From Ischnura elegans (lineage: Eukaryota > Arthropoda > Insecta > Odonata > Coenagrionidae), in NCBI RefSeq assembly GCF_921293095.1, contig NC_060253.1, positions 94,319,073 to 94,383,072 of the forward strand: 64,000 nucleotides of DNA, read 5' to 3'. Every line of letters begins with the position of its first letter. The stretch's first letter is position 1. The notes under the pieces are model-generated. The model saw only the letters and a program-made list of their open reading frames with translations, ran no database searches and was not told the origin of the DNA. The position numbers and the translations under genes were made by a program. This document shows positions 46,950 through 57,325 of this stretch, one piece after another.

Positions 46950-48005
46950 GGGGGTATCCATTAATTACGTGAGGCGTTTTTGGGGGCAGAGCGGGTAAAA
47001 CCGCTTCTCACCCAATTTCGCGTGCGGGAGATTGAGGGTCCAGGCAGATATCACATAATTTTTTTCCCTAGATACAGCGTAAAATTGCTAGATAACTGGG
47101 TTGAATTAAGCAAAACGTGTTTCTCTATTGAAATATGACTAAATTCTACACTGCGATCTAATAAGGCCGTTTTACACGGTACACGGAATTGCGCAGTCTG
47201 ACGTACGTGGGAAGGCGCAATCAAAATTGCGTCGTGTAAAGCGGTGAATTGCTAGAACACATGCGAGAATGGGTGGATGCGAGACGGCAAAATAGCCCCT
47301 GTTCTAATTTCGTTCATGCATCCGCGCAATTCCACGCCATTTTAGAAATTAATGCAGCTCTAACCTGCGCAATTCCGTGTGCCGTGTAAAACGGCCTATA
47401 CAGTTCTCCAGTCCGGCCGCCGAGAGTTGTCGGATGACAGGCACAAGGGGTAGGGGGCAAGGTTGCCAGGTAAGAAAGGGAAACGCCCACCTCACATGTA
47501 AACAAAAGGGTTCCCTTCAGAAAGGAGCCAGAAGGGACGACGAGCGTGAGGACCCAAAGGAAGAATCCCTTGTTTTGGCGATTCGAAGAAAGGGCTTGAT
47601 TTGGTAGCTCAGGCTTGTTTCATTGCTTCATATCCATGTGGCAACGTTGCATGACTAGACGAGGGTATGAGGTGCGTTTGGGGGACAGCGATTGGCTGCA
47701 AACCAAGCTGACGCGGGGTTCTTCGCCCCTCCTTTTGAACTGTCATCGGACAACTATCGCCGGCTGAACTGTAGACTACGACCTTAGTAAACTAAAATAC
47801 TAGTCTTAATTAATCTTAAATAGAAATAATTTTTACAAATTGTTTTTTTTATAAAAACAACGCAATGAAGCATAGATTAACGTATTTATACTAAAAATAG
47901 GCATTTTGTACAATCTCACGTAATATTAGAGGGAAAGGGTCGAGTCAAATCTCACTAACGGGATCCAAAAATCAACAAAATCACTGCACTTAATTAATGG
48001 ACCAC
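46950..48005. mobile_element. CATTAATTACG MITE, copy 1, with internal insertions
   Basis: Left part 46950-47160 and right part about 47815-48000 match 55677-55989 (CATTAATTACGTGAGG; ACGCAATGAAGCATAGATTA). The 650 bp between them contain the MITE 47164-47397 and about 400 bp of GC-richer DNA not recognised. Confidence 0.65.
47164..47397. mobile_element. GGCCGTTTTACACGG MITE, 234 bp
   Basis: Inverted ends AAGGCCGTTTTACACGG and CCGTGTAAAACGGCCT, with further inverted words GGAATTGCGCAG / CTGCGCAATTCC. Homologous (reversed) to 49916-50118. Confidence 0.75.
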
Positions 48006-48057
48006 TATGGACCACTATTATATATATTAATTATTACTTATATTAATTTATTTTATT

Positions 48058-48500
48058 ATTTTACCTACATCTGGAGTATGCTCCTATACGGAAGTGAGGC
48101 ATGGACAATGACCGCAGCGGAGAAAGCAAGGATAGAGGCCTTTGAAATGTGGTGCTACAGAAGAATGATGAAAATCAAATGGATCGACCGAGTTAGTAAC
48201 GAGGAAGTCCTAAGAAGGGTAGGAGAAAAGAGAAGCCTCATGAAAACCTTAATAAGAAGACGGAACAACCTTATAGGCCACATCTTGAGACATGATGGCC
48301 TGATGAAGACAATCGTCGAAGGACAAGTGGAAGGCAAGAATGGAAAAGGAAGACCCCGGACAAAATATATGGAACAAGTAAAGAGAGATGTGAAAGAGAA
48401 GAAATACGTAGGTGTGAAAAGATTAGCTGATAGGAGAACTGAGTGGAGAGCTGCGTCAAACCAATCCTAGGATTGTTGATTGTTGTGATGATGACTAATT
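48058..48500 (+). mobile_element. RTE-type LINE C-terminal ORF fragment
   Basis: The best preserved copy: [72 protein letters not shown], stop. This is the conserved tail after the reverse transcriptase domain in RTE-like elements. The tail is gttgtgatgatgac. The catalytic part is absent. Confidence 0.8.
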
Positions 48501-48681
48501 AATTAATACCACTAATTAATTTTAATGGCTCTAGAGAATGTTTAGCCTAACAATGGCGGACACCGCCTGGAATGGAAGCCCGCTGGCAGCTCACAATCAG
48601 AGTAAATACGAGGTGTATTTAACTTATGATGACTCCGATTTTTCCTACCTAATTACTCATCCGAAAACTATGAAACTGGTG

Positions 48682-49060
48682 TTACTTGTCGACGTAATCT
48701 CTCTGCAGACGTACACAGGTTTCACAACATCGACGCCATAATTCCAGGGCCGCTGCGAAGGCTTCTTCAGGATCTGTTTTTGACCACTGGAAAATCACTG
48801 AAGCAATATCAGCACGGCTGGTGAATGTGCAGATACGGATAGTGTCTTTCATTATTGAAAATAGCCAAAAGTCACTAAGAGCCATGTCAGGAGAGTGAGA
48901 GGGAGCATGAGAAAGCACTACAAAGTTGTTTTTACGAAGAAACTCTTGCGTAACGTTAAATCTATGTGCGGGTGCGTTGCCTTGGAGTAACAGCACGCGC
49001 GCAGACTTTCCCAGACTTTTTTGTTGCAGTACATTTTCAGGTCGTCATGCAGAATGGTGA
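48682..49060 (-). pseudogene. mariner transposase C-terminal fragment
   Basis: The minus strand reads LLLQGNAPAHRFNVTQEFLR and SHAPSHSPDMALSDFWLFSI, the NAPAHR and SPDxAxxDFxLF catalytic-region motifs of mariner. The Asp expected before NAPAH is Gly here, so the triad is broken. No N-terminal domain found. Confidence 0.8.
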
Positions 49061-49093
49061 GCGCAGAACCTACGTAAATGCCAACGCTGCAGT

Positions 49094-49487
49094 CATGGGC
49101 GTACCCAGCGAGGGGCAGAGGGGGGCAGTTGCCCCCCCCCCCCCCCCCAGATGCAAAATTCGCTTAAGTCTTTAAGCAAAATCAGTACTGAATTGAAACG
49201 AAAGTATTCAACAAACTTTAAATTTAAATTTGTTTTACATATAGTTTATTAATGAAGTTATTTAATAAAATTTAAACCCACGAAAAATGATATTTATTAG
49301 TATAAGATATGTACCTAAAATTTTTTTCAAGGAAATAATCTCATAAAAGCGCCGTTATAATTTTCTTAAAATGTTGGTTTCATTATCCTTTTCCATGCTA
49401 AAATGTCACAACTTGGCTTGCCCCTACCCCCCCCCACTGACCATGGCTTGACCCCCTCCCCTAATTATGATCCTGGGTACGCCCTTG
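49094..49487. mobile_element. hAT-like MITE (CATGGGCGTACCC), in mariner remnant
   Basis: Ends CATGGGCGTACCCAGCG and TGGGTACGCCCTTG; TSD GCTGCAGT (49086-49093) / GCTGGAGT (49488-49495). Long G and C tracts near the ends. Confidence 0.8.
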
Positions 49488-49489
49488 GC

Positions 49490-49650
49490 TGGAGTTGTTA
49501 TGTTCCACAGTCTTTCGGCGATCCCCCGATCTTTATTTTCAGAAATTTGAAAAAGTCACACGGAGCTATGTCTGGTGAAAATGCAGGCTGGGGCAAGGTT
49601 ACAATAGTATTGTTTTTGACCAAACATTCACGGACCAGCAATTAAGTGAG
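49490..49650 (-). pseudogene. Second mariner-like transposase scrap
   Basis: The minus strand reads RECLVKNNTIVTLPQPAFSP and DIAPCDFFKFLKIK, the SPDxAPCDFF motif of mariner. Distinct from the copy at 48682-49060. Confidence 0.65.
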
Positions 49651-49915
49651 AGCCGACAATCGCCGATTAAAATGCGACCGAAGTGGCATCAGAAATGAAC
49701 CTTCTGCGGGATGGAATTGGGCCTCATCTATGCAATCCCCTTCCTTCATACCTTCGATACATCTTTTAAAAGAACACCATATCTGCACATTTCCCCAATA
49801 GGCTATAGGTGGCGTTAAACCTAACAATGGCGTGCGTCATATTTCCGGTGGCGGAAGCCCGGTGCAAGCTCAGAGTAAAAGCGTAAAACGAGACCATAAA
49901 AACAAATCTAATCTT

Positions 49916-50118
49916 AAGGCCGTTTTAGACGGGGTACGGAATTGCGCAGGTTAGAACTGCATAGATTTCTAAAATGGTGTGGAATTGCGCGAATTCATGA
50001 ACGAAATTAGCATTCTCGCATGTGTTCACGCAATTCACCGCTTTACACGACGCAATGTTGACTGCGCCTTCGTACACACTACAGATTGTGCAAGTACGTG
50101 CCCCGTGTAAAACGGCCT
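49916..50118. mobile_element. GGCCGTTTTACACGG MITE, copy 2 (reversed)
   Basis: Ends AAGGCCGTTTTAGACGG and CCGTGTAAAACGGCCTT. The interior is the reverse order of 47164-47397 (CATGAACGAAATTAG; GAATTGCGC). Confidence 0.75.
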
Positions 50119-50436
50119 TTAGCGGATGCCACAGGCAAAGTAAAAAAAAATAAATACAGCTGAAAATTTAATCATACTTTAGGGGCATGCATGCCAACAT
50201 AATAAAAAATAGACGATAAGAACCCTCAAACTCGCGAGAAATTTAAAAATTTAGTTCCTGTTATTTTCTGAAGAAAAAAACTCGTAGATCACGTAACATA
50301 GATTGTGGTAGGGTAGAGGACAAATTTCACATTGCTGAATGAAATTTAACATGATGAAAGTGCCGTGGTAAGCCATTGGATGTGATTGGTGTTTATCAAT
50401 CCTTTGAAGTTATCAAAAATTATATATATGTGATTA

Positions 50437-50757
50437 TATGTGGACAGACCTACAGGTCGTGTGTCGTTTTTGACCTCTAATTTTGGTTCATATCGAGAAA
50501 TACTCATGAAAATTGGCATACTTATGAGGAAAGGTCCCAAGTTTTGTTGAGAGCAAGCAAAATTTTATAATTTTGATCTTTTGACCCCACAATGTGGGTC
50601 CAAACAAAAAATTTGAATTTGTCTTATGGGGTTTAAATGTAAAAAAAATTGAGATAGAAAAAAGTCTGAATTTCATTGACTAAGATGTCAATTCTTAGGT
50701 TTTCGGACACGAGAAAACCAAAAATAACACATTTATTTACGAAAATTCAACCGTTGA
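50437..50757 (+). repeat. Unclassified 330-bp repeat, copy 2
   Basis: Same orientation and extent as 44818-45150; differences are isolated substitutions and small indels. Confidence 0.8.
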
Positions 50758-50759
50758 TA

Positions 50760-52120
50760 TGTTATCAGGCCAGCAATTATATATAAAACGAAAAAAAAAT
50801 TTTAAAGCAACCTTCAAATTTAAAAAACAGAGTTAATATATGTGTCACCATGACTTTCAGGGAGAGAAGTTTGACAATCAAGCGCCACTCACTTATTCGT
50901 ATCACGTCCGGCAACCCATAAACCTTGAATAGCTGAAGCCATTGATGACGTCATACAGTCAATTCCACGGTGTTGCGGATGCCTCTGCTCTTGGCAAGCG
51001 GTTTGAACGGACAGATAAATGAGACACTCAATTGTCGGCAAGAAAACTCTCACTTCGAAGAAAGACTCGGCTATTTGCAGCGACAAATGGCGACTAACGA
51101 CCCTGGGTGACATCCAAACAAAATATAAAAAAATACGCTCATGTCTCTTTAATCTCAGAACCTTGACAGCTTCATTAACAGCAAAACATATTTCTACGCA
51201 TCGATCAACCCTTTAATAAGCATCCAGCGATTCGCACTTATTTGACGTAACAAGCATATAACTTATATAATATTAATATATACATACATTGAGTCACCTA
51301 CCTAACTCTAAGGAAGGTGGATGTATACCACCGAAAATTTAGTTCAGTGAGTGTATTATATATAATTATTTATAATTATTATAATATAATTATACATAAT
51401 TATGTATACAATATATTTAACTCATAAACTGATTAACACGAGGATTCATAGTCTATTCATAATCTATTCTCAGAGCACATCAAGTTTCACCATGTATCCT
51501 TATAAAAATTAAACGGGAACAATTTTATTTAATAAAAACACACGTAGAAATATTTTTATGCTCATTCTGTTTATAATAGGAGTTATAATTACAGAAAGGG
51601 GTTGATCTTCACTCAAAATGTATTTTTTTGTCTTTAAGTAAGTATTCTTAAAACATCTTTCCTAGGCTTTCATTTATATATTGTAGCAACCATCAATTTT
51701 CTCTATCCCCTCCAGATTGCGGGAAATAATTATCCACAAAAACTCGCTTATCGCATTGTAATAATCACGCTGACGGTTTTAATAAATGCTTAAACGATGG
51801 CTTAAAGAAAAAATGTAACAATTACTAATGAACAAATATCAGCCATCCTTTTAGAAGAACATATAGTAAAAAATGGTGTAGACAAAAAAAAACATCACCA
51901 ATTGGTAACAAACTTCTTTTTTCTAAAAATGTCTTGAAAAATTCTTATTTCAGTCACGTTAGGTGAAATAATAGATTAGGGGGATGTCGACGATCTTTGT
52001 TCGGATGTACTATGTAACAATACACTGTGCGTATATCAAAATAAATAGTTCGGGGTACAGGTCTGCTTCCCAATGGCAGACAGTGCTAAGAGCCTTCAAC
52101 ATAACCAAAAGCTAACTAGC
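50760..52120. other. Intergenic DNA, very AT-rich centre
   Basis: 51340-51420 is almost pure A/T with TAATTAT words. No gene or repeat end recognised. Confidence 0.45.
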
Positions 52121-52589
52121 GCAAATTTAGAGGGGGCACGGGGTTACGTAACGCTTAAGAAATAGACTAATTTTTTTAATTACTGCTATCATTACGTTCG
52201 TTTCGGTTTTTGTATTACAGAGCCTCAATCATTAAATTCAATGTTAATAATGGATATTTGATTTTATTGAGATACGGCCTAGTTACGGTTAATGATACCG
52301 TCATATCATCGCGAGAGCGCGCTAAATATTCATTATAAATTGCAATCGGCCATAGAAAATAAGCAGGCATTCTTTTGGATCGTACTTGGGCGATGAGAAA
52401 AACGTTCGAAAAAACGCAAAGAAGAAAGCAGCAGCGATCGTAATTGAAATTCCAGAATAAAATTCGCGTCAGCGGATAAAAACTTATAAATGAGGAAAAT
52501 TTTCAGTGTTCGGCTATTAACCGCCCGCCGAATCGAGGCATCCTAATAGTTCCTATTCACCTGCTAGTACTATCATTTTTATTATACTT

Positions 52590-52985
52590 TTACTTTAAAT
52601 ATAAAATATCTACACACAACCTCGCAAGCCGCCTAAAAAGGTGTGTGGCACGGGTTGTTAATATACAGCTATTTACATATAATATGCAAATGCTCAAATA
52701 AAATTACGAATAGCATTTATTAAGGTCCTTTATGGTTCGGAGGAAAAACGAATTCCCATATCTATCCGTTCGGCAAATTACAACTCTTAATGTATCGCTT
52801 CTGCCAAACCTGGAAATGTGGTGGGGCTCTCATATGATGCTCTCAGTGTCGCTCAAAATGATATCTATTCTCAATTGGAATCTAAGCTTAGCGCGCAGGC
52901 TCCGAGATTCTAGCGGCTGCCAGCCTGATTCGCTTAACATCTGGGTAACGCTGTCTGTACGCCCGCAGAAGTTTTTGACGAATCG
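52590..52985 (-). mobile_element. Family A LINE C-terminus and 3'UTR
   Basis: The minus strand gives SRSLRAKLRFQLRIDI, then RTDRYGNSFFLRTIKDLN and the GTGTGTGGCACGG-type 3' region, parallel to 8852-9300. Confidence 0.6.
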
Positions 52986-52999
52986 CGCAGCTCCATTCC

Positions 53000-53232
53000 T
53001 CCAACCCTGTTATCAATATCTACAGTGACTCTGTGTCCTCGGCTAAAACCACCATATCATCAGCAAATCTAATGCATCTTATTTTTACTCAACCAAACTT
53101 TTTCCTTCTTCTCTTTCATCTAACATCTCACTTATCATGTCTTCAACATACATATTGAACAGAGTTGGTGACAGACAACATCCTTGCCTAACCCCTCTAC
53201 TTAGCTCCACCCATTCAGTCATGTTTTCATTC
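53000..53232 (-). mobile_element. RTE-type reverse transcriptase core fragment
   Basis: The minus strand gives MTEWVELSRGVRQGCCLSPT, LFNMYVEDMISEM and, after a frameshift, IRFADDMVVLAEDTE. GVRQGCxLSPxLFNxY and FADD are the catalytic palm motifs. Confidence 0.75.
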
Positions 53233-53772
53233 ACTTAATTTCGTACTAATAACTTTCACATTACAATAAATAGAATATTTCGTACGGTAATTGTTGTATC
53301 TTGTTGTTTTTAATCTCAAATATGAGAAGACCGTTTGTCTGTCAAACCCTTATGCCCCCTTTCCTGTGGCAGAAAATTATCCTGGATCCACCCGTGGCTA
53401 TTGGTTTGCATAAAATGTTTCGTTCCCATTCGATCACTCGACCCATTCGACCATAAAGTGTTTACCCGGGAAAGCCAAAAACGAGGAACAAAACAAAGCA
53501 CTGGGAGGGAGTAGAGGATAGTGGGTGTGAAACTGGGGAGAGATGCCAAAAGCACACACATGAATGTTAAAAGACTTGGATATCGTCCAGGGTTTGAGCG
53601 TCCAGTTTCTTTAGCAGCGTTAAAGGTCGCCTGCATTCAGGGGCGGTCCGGGGTGATAGGGGGCCCTCGGCAGGGGATCATGATGGGGCCCTCCATACCG
53701 GGGGATGAGAGGTTCCTCCCAAGACAGGTTTTTAGGAAATTGCATACCCGGATAAGGATTTTGACACTCTTA

Positions 53773-54000
53773 AGGCCTGTTTACACGATAGTGTACATTA
53801 ACACCAAGGTTCTTAGACTGTAAGAACCTTGCATTAACACGTACGAGTTAATGTCTGTTTGCATGAACGAATTTTGTGGGCCGGAACGGAATATGTACGA
53901 ATGCATGCACTAAATTATGACTGGTTATATGTTCTGTACATGCATTCGCACGAGCATGGTGCATTTTCGAGTTCATTTATTTAAAAACTAGATGAAAGTT
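53773..54000. mobile_element. GGCCTG-ended MITE, second copy, right end unclear
   Basis: AAGGCCTGTTTACACGATAG start; TACGAGTTAATGTCTG shared with 36290. A small local hairpin (AAGGTTCTTAG...TAAGAACCTT) lies at 53800-53832. Confidence 0.45.
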
Positions 54001-54367
54001 AATTTAAAAAATAACATAAAAAATACTTTTAGAAGTGTTAATTCCACAGCTAAAAAGATTCTATTGGTTAAAATGGATTAAAATGGTTCTATTATCTATT
54101 TAGTAAATTTGCTCCTAGTAACTGCTATGAGATCAAAAAATAAACATCTAAAATAACCAATTCAAATAACCATTCAAAAAAGCATAAAAATGAAAGGTTC
54201 CGCAATATGGATCTTAAGACGTCTTTAATTATGTTATTTTTGTACTCTTTTTACACCGCATATTCTGTAAATAAAGCAAGTAATGAAAACGCAGAATTTC
54301 ATAATTGCAAAAAGACTTTGTTTAGAGTAATCCGAGTCTTTGTAACAGATCTTTCGTATGCGTTTCA

Positions 54368-54440
54368 CCATGGGCGGATCCTGGATTTTTCTGGAGGGGG
54401 TCTGACAGGCGAACGGTCTTCTTATATTTGGAATTAAGAA
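54368..54440 (-). mobile_element. CATAGGCGGAT-family hAT-like end fragment
   Basis: CATGGGCGGATCCTGGATTT then GACAGGCGAACGG and ATATTTGGAATTAAGAAC is the complement of the right end of 14391-15330. Confidence 0.55.
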
Positions 54441-54772
54441 CAACATAACACAATTACTGTGCGAAGTATACTTTTTATTTTAATATAAAAGTTATTCATA
54501 TGAAAATTACAAAACTTAAGTTACATAGATGATAATAATGACAGTTTCATTTTATATTTTCTTGTTACAGCTCATATTTTTTATTAATTACTCGCGATCA
54601 ATAGTGGACAAATCAGTTTGGATTATTTACATCTTTGCATGACATGCTGATTTTCTGACTTTCGCGTCATACCATCTCGGTTCGCTCCCTTCTTTTTTTA
54701 TTGTACCGGGGATAAAAAGCTTTTGATGCCTGAATTTACGTGCGAAAGAAAAGCTTTTCAAGTAGCCTCTGC

Positions 54773-54974
54773 CAGGGGCGGATCCAGGATTTCTTTCTGG
54801 GAGGGGCACAAGCAAGCCGTATCCATGATTTTGTTCAGGGGGGGCACAAGGATACCTCGTTATACAAAACGAACGAAATGATAATGGGACCGTATTAAAA
54901 ATCTAGCATATTTTTAAGGGTCTGGGGGGGGGGGGGCACGTGCCCCCGTGCCCCCCCCCCTGGATCCGCCTATG
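54773..54974. mobile_element. hAT-like MITE, 202 bp, perfect TSD GCCTCTGC
   Basis: Ends CAGGGGCGGATCCAGG and CCTGGATCCGCCTATG, flanked by GCCTCTGC at 54765-54772 and 54975-54982. Contains long G and C runs near 54924-54960. Confidence 0.85.
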
Positions 54975-55454
54975 GCCTCTGCATTTAACTCTATTACTCA
55001 TTACGCTAAGCAAAGCGAGCGCAATGATAACAGGGATCGTATCAAAAAAACTTGTCTAATTTTTAAGCATCTGTGGGGGCCTCCGTGCCCCCCCTCAATA
55101 AATCCGCCTAAGCGTTTTAGTATGCGAGAGTAGTGGGAAACCCCCTACACTCGTGGCCCTCGAGCATTTCCGACCAGCCGACTTTTTTCACGCTCTTCAA
55201 CTTTCAACTGGTTTCGCCTCTAACTTTAATTAATTCCTCACTCCGAACATACCATTCGTTTCCAATAATTTTAGTGCACATACCGTGCCAGTATTGCAAG
55301 TTACTCGTGACTTTCCTTACCAGCTTCGGCAGCACCACTTTCGCGGTAAAAACTTTCCATTACTTATCAGGAGCCCTATCCGCTCAAGCAATATCTCGTT
55401 GAAAGCGTTAATCCCTATAGGCATTAACGCAATTCATTACATTTGGCATAGTGG

Positions 55455-55676
55455 ATAGTATTAAAGCTGTTCCGAGTGACGAAAACGGAATCGGAGACGG
55501 AAGCGGAAAGTTCTATTCCGAAATCTCGGAAACGAGGAGATGTAGTTACTGGATAGGACTCCAGCTGACACATCACTTTCCGATTCCGAGAAACGGAAAG
55601 TCATTTTCCGAGACCCTTCGTCATTTCGGCCGCTCTCGGACGAGTCTCCGAGACGAGAAAAACTCGGATAGACCTT
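55455..55676. repeat. CGGAAA/TTTCCG-rich segment
   Basis: Dense reiteration of TCCGA, CGGAAA, CTCGGA in both orientations. It resembles the subterminal motif arrays of the hAT-like MITEs, but clear ends are missing. Confidence 0.4.
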
Positions 55677-55989
55677 AGGATGCATCCATTAATTACGTGA
55701 GGGGATGTGCCCATTCTCTCCGAATCTCACATAGTGTCCTGGCAAGAATGACGTAATTTTTTTCCGCAAGAAACAGCGTAAAATTGCAAAAACTGGGTTC
55801 AATGGGGCTAAACATGTTTCTCTATTAAAAAATAATTAAACAAGTTGTATTTTTTTAACCCAACGCAATGAAGCATAGATTAACGTATTTAAACTGAAAA
55901 TACGCATTTTTGAACGATCTCACCTGATATTAGAGGGAGGGTGGATCCGAAAATCGCCAAAATCACCTCGCGTAATTAATGGATCCCTA
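55677..55989. mobile_element. CATTAATTACG MITE, copy 2, 313 bp
   Basis: Inverted ends TAGGATGCATCCATTAATTA and (reverse) TAGGGATCCATTAATTACGC. Uninterrupted copy of the family at 46950-48005. Confidence 0.75.
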
Positions 55990-57053
55990 AGTGGATAGCT
56001 CAATCCGAAATTATGACGTCTTTCCGGGAACCAACCACGACCTCTCCGAGAGATGGTGGATGTAGTGGATAGGGCATCCTTAACCGCCCCTGCCTGCATT
56101 CAAGACTGTCGCACAGTCGGCGGCTTTGTCGCCATCGGGACAAACACCGTCGCGACGTCTTCCAGCTACCGGGTGAACGTTCGGCCGGGGATAAATAGAC
56201 TACACCCTACGTATTCTTCCCCTTCACAGCCAACATCCCTAGGCCGCTAAGCTCGCTCGATTGATAAGATGCACGTATCTTGTTTTCCTAAGAGCTGCCA
56301 GGAAGCGAAATGAGGCTGTTGACGCTCAGAGAATAGACTGGCCGGAGACGAAAACACTACTTTGTTGCTTGGATAATTTCCATGCTACACGGCGTTTACT
56401 TTCTGTGTCGTCACGACGTTATAATGTTTGTATACCTATAGTTTTGAATGAAATATTTTTTCTTTCAACCATTTCATCCATTTATATTATTTTTTTAAAG
56501 TCATTCCATTTTTTTTTATTTCCCCTAACTTTTTTTCAACTCTAAAGTGCCATACTCAACAGGTGTCACATAAATTCCCTTGAGAACTGCACAAAAGTGT
56601 TAAAACCTGTTGAAAAAAGTTTCGGTATTAACTTAGGTACTACCATAGAGTACGTATATATTTACTCAATGGTGTTACCAACTCTTTTGAATATAAAGAA
56701 TTGTATTCATTTGATGAGGGGAAGGATAGCTTTTATTTTAGCTGTCACTTAGTGAATATTTAGCGTGTTAACTCTACCCCGTGGCTAATCTTAGAATAAC
56801 ATTTAATGTAGAACCGAATTTAAAATTTTTCTTCGAAAGGTTAGTAAGGATATTTTATGTTGCCACATTTTAATGATTTTTTAGAGTCATTGTAAAAGAA
56901 ACTCCACAAGTATTTTGATTGAGAGATGATGGTAGCCTAGTGGTTAGAGCCAAGTGGATTGACAAAAATTAATCACCTGAATACCATGCATCTGAAAAAA
57001 CTGTTTTCATGACTTTTTTTCAGTATTTGCCAGATTTTCCCACACAGGGCAGC
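55990..57053. other. DNA upstream of gene 2; includes a tRNA-like box A
   Basis: GGTAGCCTAGTGGTTAGAGC at about 56932-56951 resembles tRNA box A, but no box B follows. A GC-richer stretch at 56050-56230 is not recognised. A promoter cannot be assigned. Confidence 0.4.
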
Positions 57054-57325
57054 ATGGAAGAAGAGTTGCCTGTATTACACAATGCCTATATTGAAGTAGA
57101 GGATAAGATAGAAGATGGTGACTCAAACGGGTGGAGAGACTCAGCTACCCGACACTACTTCTCTGCTCTGGACTACAGTCTATTTGGAGCCATGCTGGTG
57201 CTCTCTGCTATGATTGGTATTTACTTTGCATTCTTCGCCAAGAAGAAGCAAAACACAATATCAGAGTATCTCATGGGTGGGAGGAATATGAGTCTCGCTC
57301 CTGTTGCTATGTCCCTGACAGCAAG
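57054..57325 (+). CDS. Gene 2 coding exon 1
   Basis: Encodes the acidic N-terminus, the first helix and SEYLMGGRNMSLAPVAMSLTA. The donor is AG|GTGAGT (phase 2), identical in position to gene 1. It has only about four CpG dinucleotides, against about 37 in the matching exon of gene 1. Confidence 0.9.

Larger units (their letters stand above)
52125..53395. mobile_element. CATAGGCGGAT-family hAT-like element, broken by LINE fragments
   Basis: 52125-52260 (agggggcacgggg; GAGCCTCAATCAT) and 53260-53395 (AATAAATAGAATATTTC; AATCTCAAATATGA; CCTGGATCCACCCGTG) match the two sides of 14391-15330. About 1 kb of unrelated DNA lies between. The left terminus is not clear. Confidence 0.6.

Noticed and set aside
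49642..49827. Part of a mariner transposase in the 61-codon minus-strand ORF
   Set aside because: It adjoins the mariner scrap, but its residues do not match a transposase region that I can place.
53521..53823. 100-codon ORF as a small gene
   Set aside because: Composition is repeat-like (G-rich tracts), with no start context, splice partner or recognisable domain.
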